A stretch of 64,000 nt of DNA from Bacteroidales bacterium (GTDB lineage Bacteria; Bacteroidota; Bacteroidia; Bacteroidales; UBA932). The notes below the pieces were generated by a model. The model was not told the DNA's origin. It saw nothing but the letters and a program-made list of their open reading frames with translations, and searched no databases. The stretch spans positions 1-64,000 of the forward strand of contig JAFRUH010000015.1 in NCBI GenBank assembly GCA_017438975.1, written 5' to 3'. Position numbers and translations under genes: made by a program. Position 1 is the stretch's first letter. Every line of letters starts with the position of its first letter. Shown piece after piece: positions 1 through 8,369 of this stretch.

Positions 1-2
1 CA

Positions 3-377
3 AAAGAAACAATCTCAGTTACTCCGAACAATGGAGTTATATTAGAGAAAGATAAGAGGGACATAGTTACAAATGCGGCGATTAATACTATTATTGACGT
101 TGGTGTTGAAGAGATATCTTTTGTGACAAAGAAAGCGGCCAAGGAAGCAGAAAGAAAGGCTTCTGATGCAGCATGGAACGCTAAACATACAAGAAACATC
201 TCTGAAAATAGACCATCCTCCACTGTAAGGGCGATGAAAGCAGAAAAAGCAGCTATCGTAGCACAACAGGCCAGAGAAGAGGATGTGGCAACAAAAATTG
301 TTTCTCAGTCTTTTGACTATTCGAAGGGTGTTATAAAACAAGGATTCCAGTACTGGCATAGATATGAAAAAGAATAA
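3..377 (+). CDS. C-terminal end of a toxin/RHS tip (5' partial)
   Basis: The reading frame is open from the left window edge and closes at a TAA, so only the last 124 residues are seen. The visible part is rich in Ala, Lys and Glu (a helical stretch from about the middle) and has no motif that I recognise. It is called a toxin tip by position: it is AT-rich, its last 14 bases overlap the ATG of a small membrane protein gene, and two more RHS tip/immunity pairs follow. The same 14-base overlap is seen between the metallopeptidase tip and its partner near 3276. The function of this tip is unknown, and the RHS core should lie to the left of the window. Confidence 0.55.
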   Translation, partial: KETISVTPNNGVILEKDKRDIVTNAAINTIIDVGVEEISFVTKKAAKEAERKASDAAWNAKHTRNISENRPSSTVRAMKAEKAAIVAQQAREEDVATKIVSQSFDYSKGVIKQGFQYWHRYEKE

Positions 378-783
378 GAGGATAAATAAGCCTGGGAATT
401 TAAGAATATCTCAGTGCTTAACCATTCTTTGGATTATTGGGATGGGTTATTTGTTAATAAGTGGCAGTATAACAACAGTTAGGAGAAATAAATCTCTTCG
501 CAATTGGCCGACAGTATCCGTAACTGCATGTATTAAAGGGAAATCACATACTTCCTCTTATCATTTAGATCATGTGCTAGATTGCGAATTTTTCATAAAT
601 GGAAAGCGTTACTTCAAAGGATATAACGTCAATAAAAATTTCTGGAAGGATGCTCATTTAGGAGATTGTGTGGAGATTATCATTAGCAAAAATGACCCGA
701 CAGTCAGTACACTGAATGAAGAAAAAGGAACTTTTAAGTGCCACCAAATGCCATATTCTCACGAGTATGTCGAAGGAGAGTAA
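364..783 (+). CDS. Small membrane protein, candidate immunity protein for the upstream tip
   Basis: This 139-residue protein has a basic N-terminus, one clear membrane segment at about residues 17-35, and a hydrophilic rest containing three Cys. The layout (N-terminal anchor plus a small soluble domain with the sequence Y-F-K-G-Y near residue 80) resembles DUF3592-like small proteins, but I cannot assign a family with confidence. The gene starts 14 bases inside the preceding toxin tip and is AT-rich like it, which is the usual arrangement of a polymorphic-toxin immunity gene. The immunity role is inferred from position only. It is followed directly by an RHS core remnant at about 790. Confidence 0.6.
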   Translation: MKKNKRINKPGNLRISQCLTILWIIGMGYLLISGSITTVRRNKSLRNWPTVSVTACIKGKSHTSSYHLDHVLDCEFFINGKRYFKGYNVNKNFWKDAHLGDCVEIIISKNDPTVSTLNEEKGTFKCHQMPYSHEYVEGE

Positions 784-791
784 CTAGTAGT

Positions 792-1826
792 ATGAACCAT
801 CTTGGGAGCGTACGGGTCGTAGCATCCGACAAGAACACCGTTGTCAGCCGTACCGATTACCTGCCGTTCGGAGTACGGATGACAGGGAACGGCCTCACGG
901 AGAGCACCACTGCCCGCAGTGCCTGGTTCGGTTTCAGCGGCAAGGAGAACGAACTGTGGAATGCTCAGAGCAGTACTTCCCATTGGGTCAGAGGCGAGCG
1001 TTATCAATACTTTGGTGCACGGTACTACGATCCAGTCGCTTGCTCCTGGACCGTCGTAGATCCCCTGGCGGAGAAGTATCCTGGAATAACACCATACGCC
1101 TACTGCGCCGGAGATCCGGTGAACTATGTGGATCCGACTGGAGAGAAAATATATATGTTGTTTTATACAGTTGGTAACCGTCGAGGGGATGAGATGTTCT
1201 TTGCTGCTGCAGAAACAAGGAAAAAGAACATTGAAAAGGACGCGTCGTTTAACGACATGCAAGATATTGTTTTACTAAGATCAATATCTAACTTATCTGA
1301 TATTGAGGCACTAGTATCTGGAATTGTAGAGAAGTATTCTGATGTTTATGGGAAGACAGCCGAGTTTAGCATTTGGTCTCATGGTGGATTAGATGGCCCT
1401 GTAGGAACGGTCCAGACAACTACGAATGAACTTGATAGAATGCAGATGTCGATGAAAGGATGGAGTAGTATTGATTTTAATTTTGGAAAAAAGGCTCAAG
1501 CAAATTTCTTTGGATGCAAAACAGGTCTAGGAAACGATAAATTTCCATCTTTCGCTCAACGTATTTCTGGGCTTGATAATTTTGAAAATGTTGAAGTTCA
1601 TGGCCAGGCTGCATCTTCTTATCCTTCTATCTACTCAAATTACCGAACCAGTACAAAAGGTATCATTCGGGGAAGTTTTTCATATCCGACTTATTTGGTA
1701 GGAAGTGGCCATTCTGGAGTGAGGGGTCATTTCTTGCCGGTCTCAAGAGTTTCCATCCCTATGACTGCAAATTACAATGGCATAGTAACTTCAAAGTCAT
1801 ACATTCAGCCAGGTCATCGTTTCTAA
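792..1826 (+). CDS. Orphan RHS core fragment with a toxin tip (possible clan CD cysteine peptidase)
   Basis: Residues 1-110 are RHS core: HLGSVRV, a D-Y-L-P-F-G turn, GERYQYFGARYYDP and the closing P-x-N-Y-V-D-P motif that precedes variable tips. The rest (about 230 residues) is an AT-rich tip. It has FSIWSHGG and, about 50 residues later, ANFFGCKTG. A hydrophobic strand ending in His-Gly followed by a hydrophobic strand ending in x-Cys is the signature layout of clan CD (caspase-like) peptidases, so a protease toxin is plausible; this is inference. There is no signal peptide and the core is far too short for a cage, so this is a displaced cassette that would need recombination into a full RHS gene. 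The ATG at 792 may not be a real start, because the frame is open upstream. Confidence 0.7.
   Translation: MNHLGSVRVVASDKNTVVSRTDYLPFGVRMTGNGLTESTTARSAWFGFSGKENELWNAQSSTSHWVRGERYQYFGARYYDPVACSWTVVDPLAEKYPGITPYAYCAGDPVNYVDPTGEKIYMLFYTVGNRRGDEMFFAAAETRKKNIEKDASFNDMQDIVLLRSISNLSDIEALVSGIVEKYSDVYGKTAEFSIWSHGGLDGPVGTVQTTTNELDRMQMSMKGWSSIDFNFGKKAQANFFGCKTGLGNDKFPSFAQRISGLDNFENVEVHGQAASSYPSIYSNYRTSTKGIIRGSFSYPTYLVGSGHSGVRGHFLPVSRVSIPMTANYNGIVTSKSYIQPGHRF
1055..1072 (+). repeat. 18-bp repeat in RHS core, second copy at 4464-4481
   Basis: The 18 bases coding for the V-D-P-L-A-E region are identical at 4464-4481, within longer imperfect similarity of the two core pieces. Confidence 0.8.
1095..1123 (+). 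repeat. 29-bp direct repeat in RHS core (copy 1)
   Basis: The segment coding for Y-A-Y-C-A-G-D-P-V-N is repeated exactly at 2628-2656. It lies at the core/tip border, the place where recombination would swap tips. Confidence 0.85.
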
Positions 1827-1841
1827 TGTAATAATTTGTTT

Positions 1842-2141
1842 ATGAGAATAAAGACTAAAAGGAAACGGGCGGTTTTATTATTCATCTCCGTCCTATGTGG
1901 AGCCGTTTTAATGTGGATTAGCATGGTTCGAGTTGTTCCAGAACACATGTGGAAAGAAACTATCGGTACGTCCAGAAGAGATATTCTCGGGTTTGGTGAG
2001 GAATCATATTCTTTAAAGGGACCTCTGGTTTTTCACTCAGAACAATTTGTTGGGGTTATTTTGCTTTATTTCCCTTATCGAATCATTTTTTTATCTTTCG
2101 AGGATTGTTTTTTGGCTATTGGTACCTATATTCCGATATAA
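1842..2141 (+). CDS. Small membrane protein, candidate immunity protein for the 792-1826 tip
   Basis: This 99-residue protein begins with a very basic stretch and has a membrane segment at about residues 10-28 and a second hydrophobic stretch near residues 65-85. I chose the ATG at 1842 over an in-frame TTG at 1836; the gene begins 15 bases after the toxin stop. It is AT-rich and has no recognised family. Position directly behind a toxin tip makes immunity the likely role, and a membrane location would fit protection against a toxin arriving in the periplasm or membrane. Confidence 0.55.
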   Translation: MRIKTKRKRAVLLFISVLCGAVLMWISMVRVVPEHMWKETIGTSRRDILGFGEESYSLKGPLVFHSEQFVGVILLYFPYRIIFLSFEDCFLAIGTYIPI

Positions 2142-2344
2142 ACTACGAGGAATAACATCCTTTTGTCAACATGATTTTTCATAGGAAGAGAAAAGAATAT
2201 TGCATCGCCCTTTTAACCAAAGAAACGAGGGGCATGTAACCTTGCCACATCGTCCTTCTAGGGGGTAGCGTTCCATCCAGTGTGTCTGGAGCAGGGACTG
2301 CAGTTTAAAGAACGTTCGAAGTTACACCATTTATCTTGTTATCC

Positions 2345-2383
2345 AAGGAGACTGGCCCCTTCAAAGGGTTGCTCAGTCTCCTT
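2345..2383 (+). terminator. Hairpin, possible terminator of the preceding cassette
   Basis: A perfect 10-base stem (2345-2354 with 2374-2383) encloses a loop that can itself pair (CCCTT with AAGGG), followed by a short T run. The 2142-2388 gap holds no convincing gene. The hairpin sits between the immunity gene ending at 2141 and the next RHS core fragment. Confidence 0.45.
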
Positions 2384-2388
2384 TTGCA

Positions 2389-3289
2389 CCCGTTGAGACA
2401 GGACGCGGGTCCTATGCCGATGACGAGTACCGGATGGATTACTACACGACCGATCACCTGGGGTCTGTGCGAGTAATAACGGACATGGACGGTAGTATCC
2501 AAAAGTGTTTTGATTATCTTCCACACGGAGGGATCTGTCAGAATCCTTCGTTAGACGTTGCAAATCCGGGAGAATCGGAGTATCTTCACAGAGGAAATGG
2601 CAGAATTACCGAGTCTCAGTCTCACCCTACGCCTACTGCGCCGGAGATCCGGTGAATCGGGTGGATCCGGAAGGAGATCGAATTCGCCCCAAATCGTTCC
2701 CGGAATTTTTAATGATCTTGAATTCTTTAAACACTATAGATAGGTCTTATGTAAGATTAGATTATCAAGGTTATATTGACCATGTTTTATTGCAATCGCA
2801 CTATAGCGGAAGTAATAATTATCAATCACTTTTAAAACTTGTTAAATCGGATCAATATATCATTACTATTTCACTTTCTGATTATTACTATTATTTGGAT
2901 GCAAACGGAGTCCAAAGAAAAGCATTATGTCATATCAAGGTATTGATTCATTCTTTATTGGCAACTCAAACGGAAAAGGCATAAATACTTCAACAGGAGA
3001 AGTGGGGTTCCTCGGGAAAACTCTTTTCCCTGACTTTAAGGGAAAAGAGAATTCGATAGACTCTAATATTAATGTCATTATCAACATTAATCTCACACAA
3101 CTTGGTAGATCGGAGACCTTTGCCCACGAAGCATACGGACATGCACTATTATACGTTATAAGTAATGGAGATCGCGATCGTGCTTCGCACGATTTTGGGA
3201 GGGGGAACACTGATAATAACAAGGAATTATATGAGATGATCAACTCAGCCATCCAAGAAACAACTGCGAACTATCATGAAAACAATTAA
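2389..3289 (+). pseudogene. Broken RHS core fragment with a metallopeptidase toxin tip
   Basis: The core reads in one frame up to about 2600 (Y-Y-T-T-D-H-L-G-S-V-R-V, D-Y-L-P-H-G). Compared with the 792 cassette, the GERYQYFGARYYDP part is missing. The end of the core (A-Y-C-A-G-D-P-V-N-R-V-D-P) continues in another frame, so a deletion has joined the pieces out of frame. The tip then runs to about 2925 in that frame and changes frame again near an A-rich stretch (2915-2930). The last part contains FAHEAYGHALL, a HExxxH zinc-peptidase motif, and ends in ANYHENN. Either two mutations have killed the cassette or one break is a sequencing error. As a stored cassette it could still supply its 3' half by recombination. 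Confidence 0.7.
2628..2656 (+). repeat. 29-bp direct repeat in RHS core (copy 2)
   Basis: Identical to 1095-1123. Here it follows the deletion junction in the core of the metallopeptidase cassette. Confidence 0.85.
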
Positions 3290-3776
3290 AGTATTTATCC
3301 TTATTGTTTTAATTTCTTCTTGTTCGAATTATTCCAACAGGAGACTCGTTTCTACAAGTACAACAATAATTGATCCTTTATATTCTATCCAGTCTGATAA
3401 GGCAAGACAAACCATTATCATAGAGAATTCAACGTCCAAAGAGATTATTCTTTGGTTAAGTGAAGAAACGTCACCTATCCGTTTTTTTTATAATCAGAAG
3501 GGAGATTCTCTTTCAATTATGGATGTCATCCATGAATATGGTTCAACGCTCAATATTAAGAATCCGAATATGTTTGAATTCGACATTCCTTTTATAAACT
3601 TCTACAAAGTTCTTGATCCCGGTAAAATCTTTTCTTTTGTATTAAAAGAGCAATCGAACTTTGATTATTATAAAAACAGTATTCAAATTGTAACGATTTC
3701 TGAAGTATTTGTCGATTTTGAAATCGAACTTTTAAATACCTTTGGATACAAACGGGATACACTCTATCTTGAATAG
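3276..3776 (+). CDS. Lipoprotein, candidate immunity protein for the metallopeptidase tip
   Basis: This is a 166-residue protein with a lipoprotein signal peptide (hydrophobic segment then L-I-S-S-C, Cys near residue 16). The mature part has no recognised domain and seems rich in beta structure. The ATG lies 14 bases inside the end of the metallopeptidase tip. A lipid-anchored periplasmic protein is a sensible antidote to a peptidase that acts in the envelope; that is inference. The gene is AT-rich, like its neighbours and unlike the chromosome from 4.6 kb on. Confidence 0.6.
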   Translation: MKTIKVFILIVLISSCSNYSNRRLVSTSTTIIDPLYSIQSDKARQTIIIENSTSKEIILWLSEETSPIRFFYNQKGDSLSIMDVIHEYGSTLNIKNPNMFEFDIPFINFYKVLDPGKIFSFVLKEQSNFDYYKNSIQIVTISEVFVDFEIELLNTFGYKRDTLYLE

Positions 3777-3917
3777 TTCCGTGGATAATATCGTTTTTGA
3801 TTCTAAAAGTCGTTACTCTCTCTTTTTTCATTCCCATTGGCCTGAAAATAAATCGCGAGCCGATAGTCGTTGCTTTGGTAATACATATCAATTTTATATC
3901 TGGAAATCCTCCTCACG

Positions 3918-4367
3918 ATGAATCGGACAATCAAAACCATTATTAGTACAATCAAAACCATCATTATTGGTCTCCTTATAATACTGGTTTTAGATACAAT
4001 CATGAATAATGTCCCTCGTCGAATAGGACATACTAATTTCTATTTTCTTTGGTGTGATGATTACAGGTATTTAGCCTTTAAGGATCCTATTACTAAGCGG
4101 TTTTCGAGCCGTGGCAATACCGTTACTTGTAACGAAGTTTATTATGACGATAACTATATACTCGCATATGACCTTGATTTTCAATACTATTGTATCATAA
4201 AGTTAGCCAAAGATGAAAATGCCTTTAAATCAAATAATATGTTACTGTTTAAAGATACTGGTTCTTTTCACAAAGCTATAGATTCTTTAGGAATTAAGAC
4301 ATCGAAACTACAGTATGTTCATGTGCGAAATGACAATGGGAGAAAAGAGCATTCTATCTGGGAGTAA
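3918..4367 (+). CDS. Membrane-anchored small protein, orphan immunity candidate
   Basis: This 149-residue protein has an N-terminal membrane segment at about residues 8-28 and a soluble C-terminal part rich in Tyr, Asp and Asn. No family is recognised. No toxin tip precedes it: the 3777-3917 interval codes for nothing convincing. It may be an immunity gene whose toxin was lost, or a second antidote of the array. It runs directly into the RHS core remnant at 4375. Base composition matches the rest of the AT-rich array. Confidence 0.5.
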   Translation: MNRTIKTIISTIKTIIIGLLIILVLDTIMNNVPRRIGHTNFYFLWCDDYRYLAFKDPITKRFSSRGNTVTCNEVYYDDNYILAYDLDFQYYCIIKLAKDENAFKSNNMLLFKDTGSFHKAIDSLGIKTSKLQYVHVRNDNGRKEHSIWE

Positions 4368-4374
4368 TATGCTC

Positions 4375-4497
4375 AAAAGCAGCACCTCCTTCTGGTTCCG
4401 GGGCGAGCGCTACCAGCACTTCGGTGCGCGGATCTATGATTCCGTCGCCTGCGCCTGGACCGGCGTAGATCCCCTGGCGGAAAAGTATTCAAATTAA
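4375..4497 (+). pseudogene. RHS core remnant without a tip
   Basis: The translation contains FRGERYQHFGARIYDS and V-D-P-L-A-E-K-Y, closely matching residues 80-110 of the 792 cassette, then stops at a TAA in place of the rest of the core and tip. It is GC-rich, in contrast to the gene before it. It has no start of its own. It marks the right border of the RHS array; ordinary chromosomal genes begin 120 bases further on. Confidence 0.7.
4464..4481 (+). repeat. 18-bp repeat in RHS core (copy of 1055-1072)
   Basis: Identical to 1055-1072; part of the last core remnant. Confidence 0.8.
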
Positions 4498-4580
4498 TAA
4501 TTGAGCATAACTCTCCTGCCAAATGGAATTCTGAATATTATCGTGAACAGTAACGGCATGAAATATCGTGCAAAAAATGC

Positions 4581-4588
4581 TATCTTTG
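4581..4588 (+). promoter_or_regulatory. -7 promoter element (TATCTTTG) of the galM operon
   Basis: Exact match to the Bacteroidota TAnnTTTG element, 28 bases before the galM ATG. No clear -33 TTG is seen. Confidence 0.7.
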
Positions 4589-4616
4589 TATGTTTGCATG
4601 ATACTGTCGTTGCCTT

Positions 4617-5660
4617 ATGGAAATCAAGAAAGAAACCTGGGGCGTGCTTCCCGACGGACAGGAAGTGACCCTCTATACCCTCACCAATGCTTCCGGCGCC
4701 AGCGTCAGGCTTTCGAGCCTCGGCGCCGCCATCGTATCGATCAACGTTCCTGACCGGGAGGGGAAACTGGCTGATGTCGCCATCGGATACAACCGCCCGG
4801 AGGACTATCTCGCCGACGGCCCTTGCGCGGGAAAGATTCCCGGACGCTACGCCAACCGGATTGCAAAGGGAAAGTTCACCCTGGACGGAAAGGAGTATGA
4901 CCTCCCTGTCAACAACGGTCCCAACCACCTCCACGGCGGTCCCCAGGGCTTCCAGAACAAGGTTTGGGAAAGCCGCATCGAGGGCGAGGCCGTCGAGTTC
5001 ATGTACTTCTCCGAAGACGGGGAAGCCGGCTATCCGGGCAACCTCAAGGTCGTCGCTCACTATGAGTGGAGCGAGGAGAACGAGCTGAAACTCAGCATGA
5101 CGGCCGAGACGGACGCCCCGACAGTCCTCAACCTGACGAACCACGTCTATTTCAACCTCAACGCCGAAGGCAACATCCTCGGGCACCTTCTTGAGCTCAA
5201 CGCATCCGAATATCTGCCGACGGACGAGACCCTGATCCCGACGGGCGAATCCGCCCCGGTCGCGGGAACGCCCATGGACTTTTCCGAAGCGAAGCCGATC
5301 GGCCGCGACATCAAGGCCGATTTCCCGGCCCTGAAATATGGGAAAGGCTATGACAACTGCTGGCTGATCGACGGGGCCATGCCCGGACAGCTCTCGACGG
5401 CAGCGGAACTGTATGCGCCCGAGAGCGGACGGTTCCTCGAGGTCCTGACGACCCAGCCCGCCGTCCAGGTCTATACCGGAAACTGGCTCGCCGGCTCCCC
5501 GGTCGGAAAGCATGGACGCAGCTACGAAGACTATGAAGCGGTCGCGATCGAGTGCCAGCACTGCCCGGACAGCCCGAACCGTCCGGAGTTCCCGACCACG
5601 GTCCTCCGCCCCGGCGAGACCTTCGAAGAAGCCATCATCTGGGTCTTCCGGACCCGCTAA
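4617..5660 (+). CDS. galM: Aldose 1-epimerase (galactose mutarotase)
   Basis: GalM interconverts the alpha and beta anomers of galactose and other aldoses in the first step of the Leloir route. The 347-residue length is typical. Family motifs are present: GRYANRI near residue 78, N-H-L-H-G-G-P near residue 103, the catalytic His in T-N-H-V-Y-F-N (H176) and the catalytic Glu in A-I-E-C-Q (E312). No signal peptide is visible, so it should be cytoplasmic. It is the first gene of a run (galM, thyA, folA, two NSS transporters, lipoprotein) with gaps under 40 bases, headed by the element at 4581. The neighbours do not concern galactose, so the grouping looks like shared expression rather than a pathway. 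Confidence 0.95.
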   Translation: MEIKKETWGVLPDGQEVTLYTLTNASGASVRLSSLGAAIVSINVPDREGKLADVAIGYNRPEDYLADGPCAGKIPGRYANRIAKGKFTLDGKEYDLPVNNGPNHLHGGPQGFQNKVWESRIEGEAVEFMYFSEDGEAGYPGNLKVVAHYEWSEENELKLSMTAETDAPTVLNLTNHVYFNLNAEGNILGHLLELNASEYLPTDETLIPTGESAPVAGTPMDFSEAKPIGRDIKADFPALKYGKGYDNCWLIDGAMPGQLSTAAELYAPESGRFLEVLTTQPAVQVYTGNWLAGSPVGKHGRSYEDYEAVAIECQHCPDSPNRPEFPTTVLRPGETFEEAIIWVFRTR

Positions 5661-5670
5661 CCCACTCTGT

Positions 5671-6465
5671 ATGAAACAGTACCTCGACCTGCTCCGGCAT
5701 ATCCGCGAGAACGGCGTCATGAAATCCGACCGGACCGGCGTCGGCACCCAGAGCGTCTTCGGATACCAGATGCGTTTCGACCTGTCGGAAGGGTTCCCCC
5801 TCCTGACGACGAAAAAGGTGCACCTGAAATCCATCATCTACGAGCTTCTCTGGTTCATTGCCGGGGACACGAACATCAAGTACCTCAAGGACCACGGGGT
5901 TTCGATCTGGGATGAATGGGCCGATGAGAACGGCGACCTCGGTCCGGTCTACGGGCACCAGTGGCGCTCCTGGCCGACCCCCGACGGCGGGACCATCGAC
6001 CAGATCTCCGAACTGATCCGGACGATCCGGACCAACCCCGACAGCCGCCGGATGCTGATCAGCGCCTGGAACGTCGGCGAGGTCTCGAAAATGGCCCTGC
6101 CGCCCTGCCACTGCCTGTTCCAGTTCTATGTCGCAAATGGGAAACTGTCCTGCCAGCTCTACCAGCGGAGCGCTGACGTTTTCCTCGGGGTCCCCTTCAA
6201 CATCGCCTCCTACGCCCTTCTGACCCTGATGATCGCCCAGGTCTGTGGACTGCAGCCGGGAGAGTTCATCCACACGACGGGCGATACGCATATCTATCAG
6301 AACCATTTCGAACAGGTCGCGACCCAGCTCTCCCGCGAGCCGCGGAAGCTGCCGGTCATGAAACTGAACCCGGAGGTCAAGGACATCTTCGATTTCAAGT
6401 ATGAGGATTTCACCCTCGAAGGATATGATCCCTGGCCCGCCATCAAAGCCCCCGTTGCCGTATGA
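5671..6465 (+). CDS. thyA: Thymidylate synthase
   Basis: ThyA methylates dUMP to dTMP using 5,10-methylene-tetrahydrofolate and leaves dihydrofolate. The protein is 264 residues, the same length as the classical enzyme. It shows the N-terminal S-D-R-T-G-V-G-T phosphate loop and the nucleophile Cys in A-L-P-P-C-H-C, which falls at residue 146. The R-R-M-L-I-S-A-W-N and [17 protein letters not shown] blocks are intact. I chose the ATG at 5671, 10 bases after galM; an in-frame start far upstream would lie inside galM and adds nothing that matches the family. Its last four bases overlap folA, which recycles its product. Confidence 0.97.
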   Translation: MKQYLDLLRHIRENGVMKSDRTGVGTQSVFGYQMRFDLSEGFPLLTTKKVHLKSIIYELLWFIAGDTNIKYLKDHGVSIWDEWADENGDLGPVYGHQWRSWPTPDGGTIDQISELIRTIRTNPDSRRMLISAWNVGEVSKMALPPCHCLFQFYVANGKLSCQLYQRSADVFLGVPFNIASYALLTLMIAQVCGLQPGEFIHTTGDTHIYQNHFEQVATQLSREPRKLPVMKLNPEVKDIFDFKYEDFTLEGYDPWPAIKAPVAV

Positions 6466-6974
6466 TTGAAAAATGCATCATCGTAGCCGTCGCCGACAAT
6501 TGGGCGATCGGCCGCAAGAACGCTCTCCTCTGGAACCTGCCGGGGGACATGAAATATTTCCGGGAACAGACGACCGGCCATCCGGTCATCATGGGTTGGA
6601 TGACCTTCCAGTCCATCGGTCGTCCGCTTCCTCGCCGGAAGAACATCGTCATTTCCATCTTCCCCTGGCCGGAGGCTCCAGAGAAAGTGACGGTCGTCAC
6701 CTCCCTCGAAGAGGCCTATGCCGCCGCGGAAGCGTCCGTGGAGGACGCCGGGAAAGGTCGTTGCTTCGTGATCGGCGGGGCGTACACCTACGCAGAAGCG
6801 ATGGAAACGGCTGACAAACTGTTCATTACGCATGTTCATGACGTCGTCGAAGACGCCGATGCGTTCTTCCCCGAGATCGATCCCCTGGTCTGGGAAGAAG
6901 AGTCCCGTTCCGAAACCCAGACCGATCCCGATACGGGCGTGACCTACGAATTCACGGTATACAAAAGAAGATAA
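6462..6974 (+). CDS. folA: Dihydrofolate reductase
   Basis: FolA reduces dihydrofolate to tetrahydrofolate with NADPH and so restores the cofactor used up by ThyA. The 170-residue protein shows [19 protein letters not shown] near the N-terminus, including the acidic active-site residue, then [16 protein letters not shown] and the G-G-A-Y-T-Y nucleotide-binding turn. The usual M-G-R-K-T is changed to M-G-W-M-T, a small departure at a cofactor-contacting position. The ATG overlaps the thyA stop (ATGA), so the two genes are translationally coupled. Confidence 0.96.
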   Translation: MIEKCIIVAVADNWAIGRKNALLWNLPGDMKYFREQTTGHPVIMGWMTFQSIGRPLPRRKNIVISIFPWPEAPEKVTVVTSLEEAYAAAEASVEDAGKGRCFVIGGAYTYAEAMETADKLFITHVHDVVEDADAFFPEIDPLVWEEESRSETQTDPDTGVTYEFTVYKRR

Positions 6975-7013
6975 ACCGCCGTCCCCGGGCGGGGAGAAAC
7001 GAACTTAACGGAT

Positions 7014-8369
7014 ATGGAAAGAGAGAATTTCGGCGGCAGGGCGGCCGTCATCATGACTTTGGCCGGGTCCGCGATCGGACTCGGGAATATCTGGAGATTT
7101 CCCTATATCGTCGGGGAGAACGGAGGTGCGGCCTTCATCCTGGTCTACATCTTCTGCTGCCTCTTCCTCTCCGTCCCGATCTTCCTTGCGGAGTCGGTCA
7201 TCGGACGCCGGAGCGGGGCCAACTGTCGCGGGGCCATGGAAAAACTTGCGCCCGGAAGCGCCTGGAAATGGCTCGGTTACCTGTCCGTCTTCACGCCCAT
7301 GCTGATTCTGAGCTACTACAGCGTCATCGGCGGATGGTCCCTTGACTATCTCTGGAAAGGACTGACTTTTTCCTTCGTCCGGAACGGGACCGATGCGGTC
7401 GGTGAACTGTTCGGGGGCTTCATCTCCTCGACTTGGATGCCCCTCCTGTTCCATACCCTCTTCCTCCTGGCGACCCTGCTGGTCATCATCGGCGGAGTCC
7501 GCTCCGGCATCGAGAAATTCAGCAAACTGTGCATCCCGCTGCTCTTCGTGCTCATCGTGGCGATCACCATTTATTCCATCAGCCTGCCGGGAGCGAAGGC
7601 CGGGATCGACTATCTGGTCCGGCCCGATTTCTCCAAACTGACCGCACGGTCCTGCATCAACGCCCTCGGACAGTCCTTCTATTCCCTGTCGCTGGGGATG
7701 GGCATTATCATCACCTACTCCTCCTATGTCAGCAAGAAGGAAAACCTGTTCGCCGCCGGCCTCGGAACTGCCGTCTCGGATCTTTTGTTCGCCATCCTCG
7801 CGGGATTCGCAATCATGCCTGCCGTCTTCGCCGCCGGGATCGCACCGGGAGCCGGTCCGGGACTGATTTTCGAAACCCTGCCCTTCATCTTCGCCAAGAT
7901 GGGCGTGACGATGCCCTGGATCAGTTCCATCGTCGCCATCCTCTTCTTCCTGACCATCCTCTTCGCCGCGCTGACTTCCTCCGTGTCCCTGATGGAAGTC
8001 GGGGTCGCCTATCTCGTGGAAGAGAAGAAGATGAAACGGCCTGTCGCCGCGCTGACCGTTTTCGCGGCCACGTGGGCCGTCGGCGCCGTCTGCTCGCTGT
8101 CCTTCGGACCGCTTTCCGGCGTCAAGATTTTCGGCAATGACATCTTCTCCGCCGTCGACCTCTTCTGCTCCAATGTCCTGCTGACCGTCGGCGGATTCCT
8201 CTGCGTGGTCTTCGTCGGCTGGAAGATGAAAAAGGAGGACGTCCGTGACGAATTCACCAACGGAGGAACCAAACGCCTCAACGGCAAGTGGTTCCCGTTC
8301 GTGTACTTCCTGACCCGGTATGCCGCTCCGGTCGCCGTGCTCGCCCTCCTGATAACGAATCTGGTCTGA
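7014..8369 (+). CDS. Sodium-dependent transporter, NSS/SLC6 family (copy 1)
   Basis: This 451-residue inner-membrane protein has about eleven membrane segments. The NSS signature A-G-S-A-I-G-L-G-N-I-W-R-F-P-Y forms segment 1 (residues 18-32). NSS proteins couple uptake of amino acids or related solutes to sodium; the substrate cannot be read from the sequence. The stop overlaps the start of a second transporter of exactly the same length and very similar sequence, a tandem duplication. It follows folA by 39 bases; that gap holds a small GC hairpin (CCGCC/GGCGG) without a T tail. Confidence 0.93.
   Translation: MERENFGGRAAVIMTLAGSAIGLGNIWRFPYIVGENGGAAFILVYIFCCLFLSVPIFLAESVIGRRSGANCRGAMEKLAPGSAWKWLGYLSVFTPMLILSYYSVIGGWSLDYLWKGLTFSFVRNGTDAVGELFGGFISSTWMPLLFHTLFLLATLLVIIGGVRSGIEKFSKLCIPLLFVLIVAITIYSISLPGAKAGIDYLVRPDFSKLTARSCINALGQSFYSLSLGMGIIITYSSYVSKKENLFAAGLGTAVSDLLFAILAGFAIMPAVFAAGIAPGAGPGLIFETLPFIFAKMGVTMPWISSIVAILFFLTILFAALTSSVSLMEVGVAYLVEEKKMKRPVAALTVFAATWAVGAVCSLSFGPLSGVKIFGNDIFSAVDLFCSNVLLTVGGFLCVVFVGWKMKKEDVRDEFTNGGTKRLNGKWFPFVYFLTRYAAPVAVLALLITNLV

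Noticed and set aside
5512..5670. Longer N-terminus for thymidylate synthase
   Set aside because: It lies inside galM and does not match the family; the ATG at 5671 gives the standard 264 residues.
8288..8368. Longer N-terminus for the second NSS transporter
   Set aside because: It lies inside the first transporter gene; the ATG at 8369 aligns exactly with the first copy.
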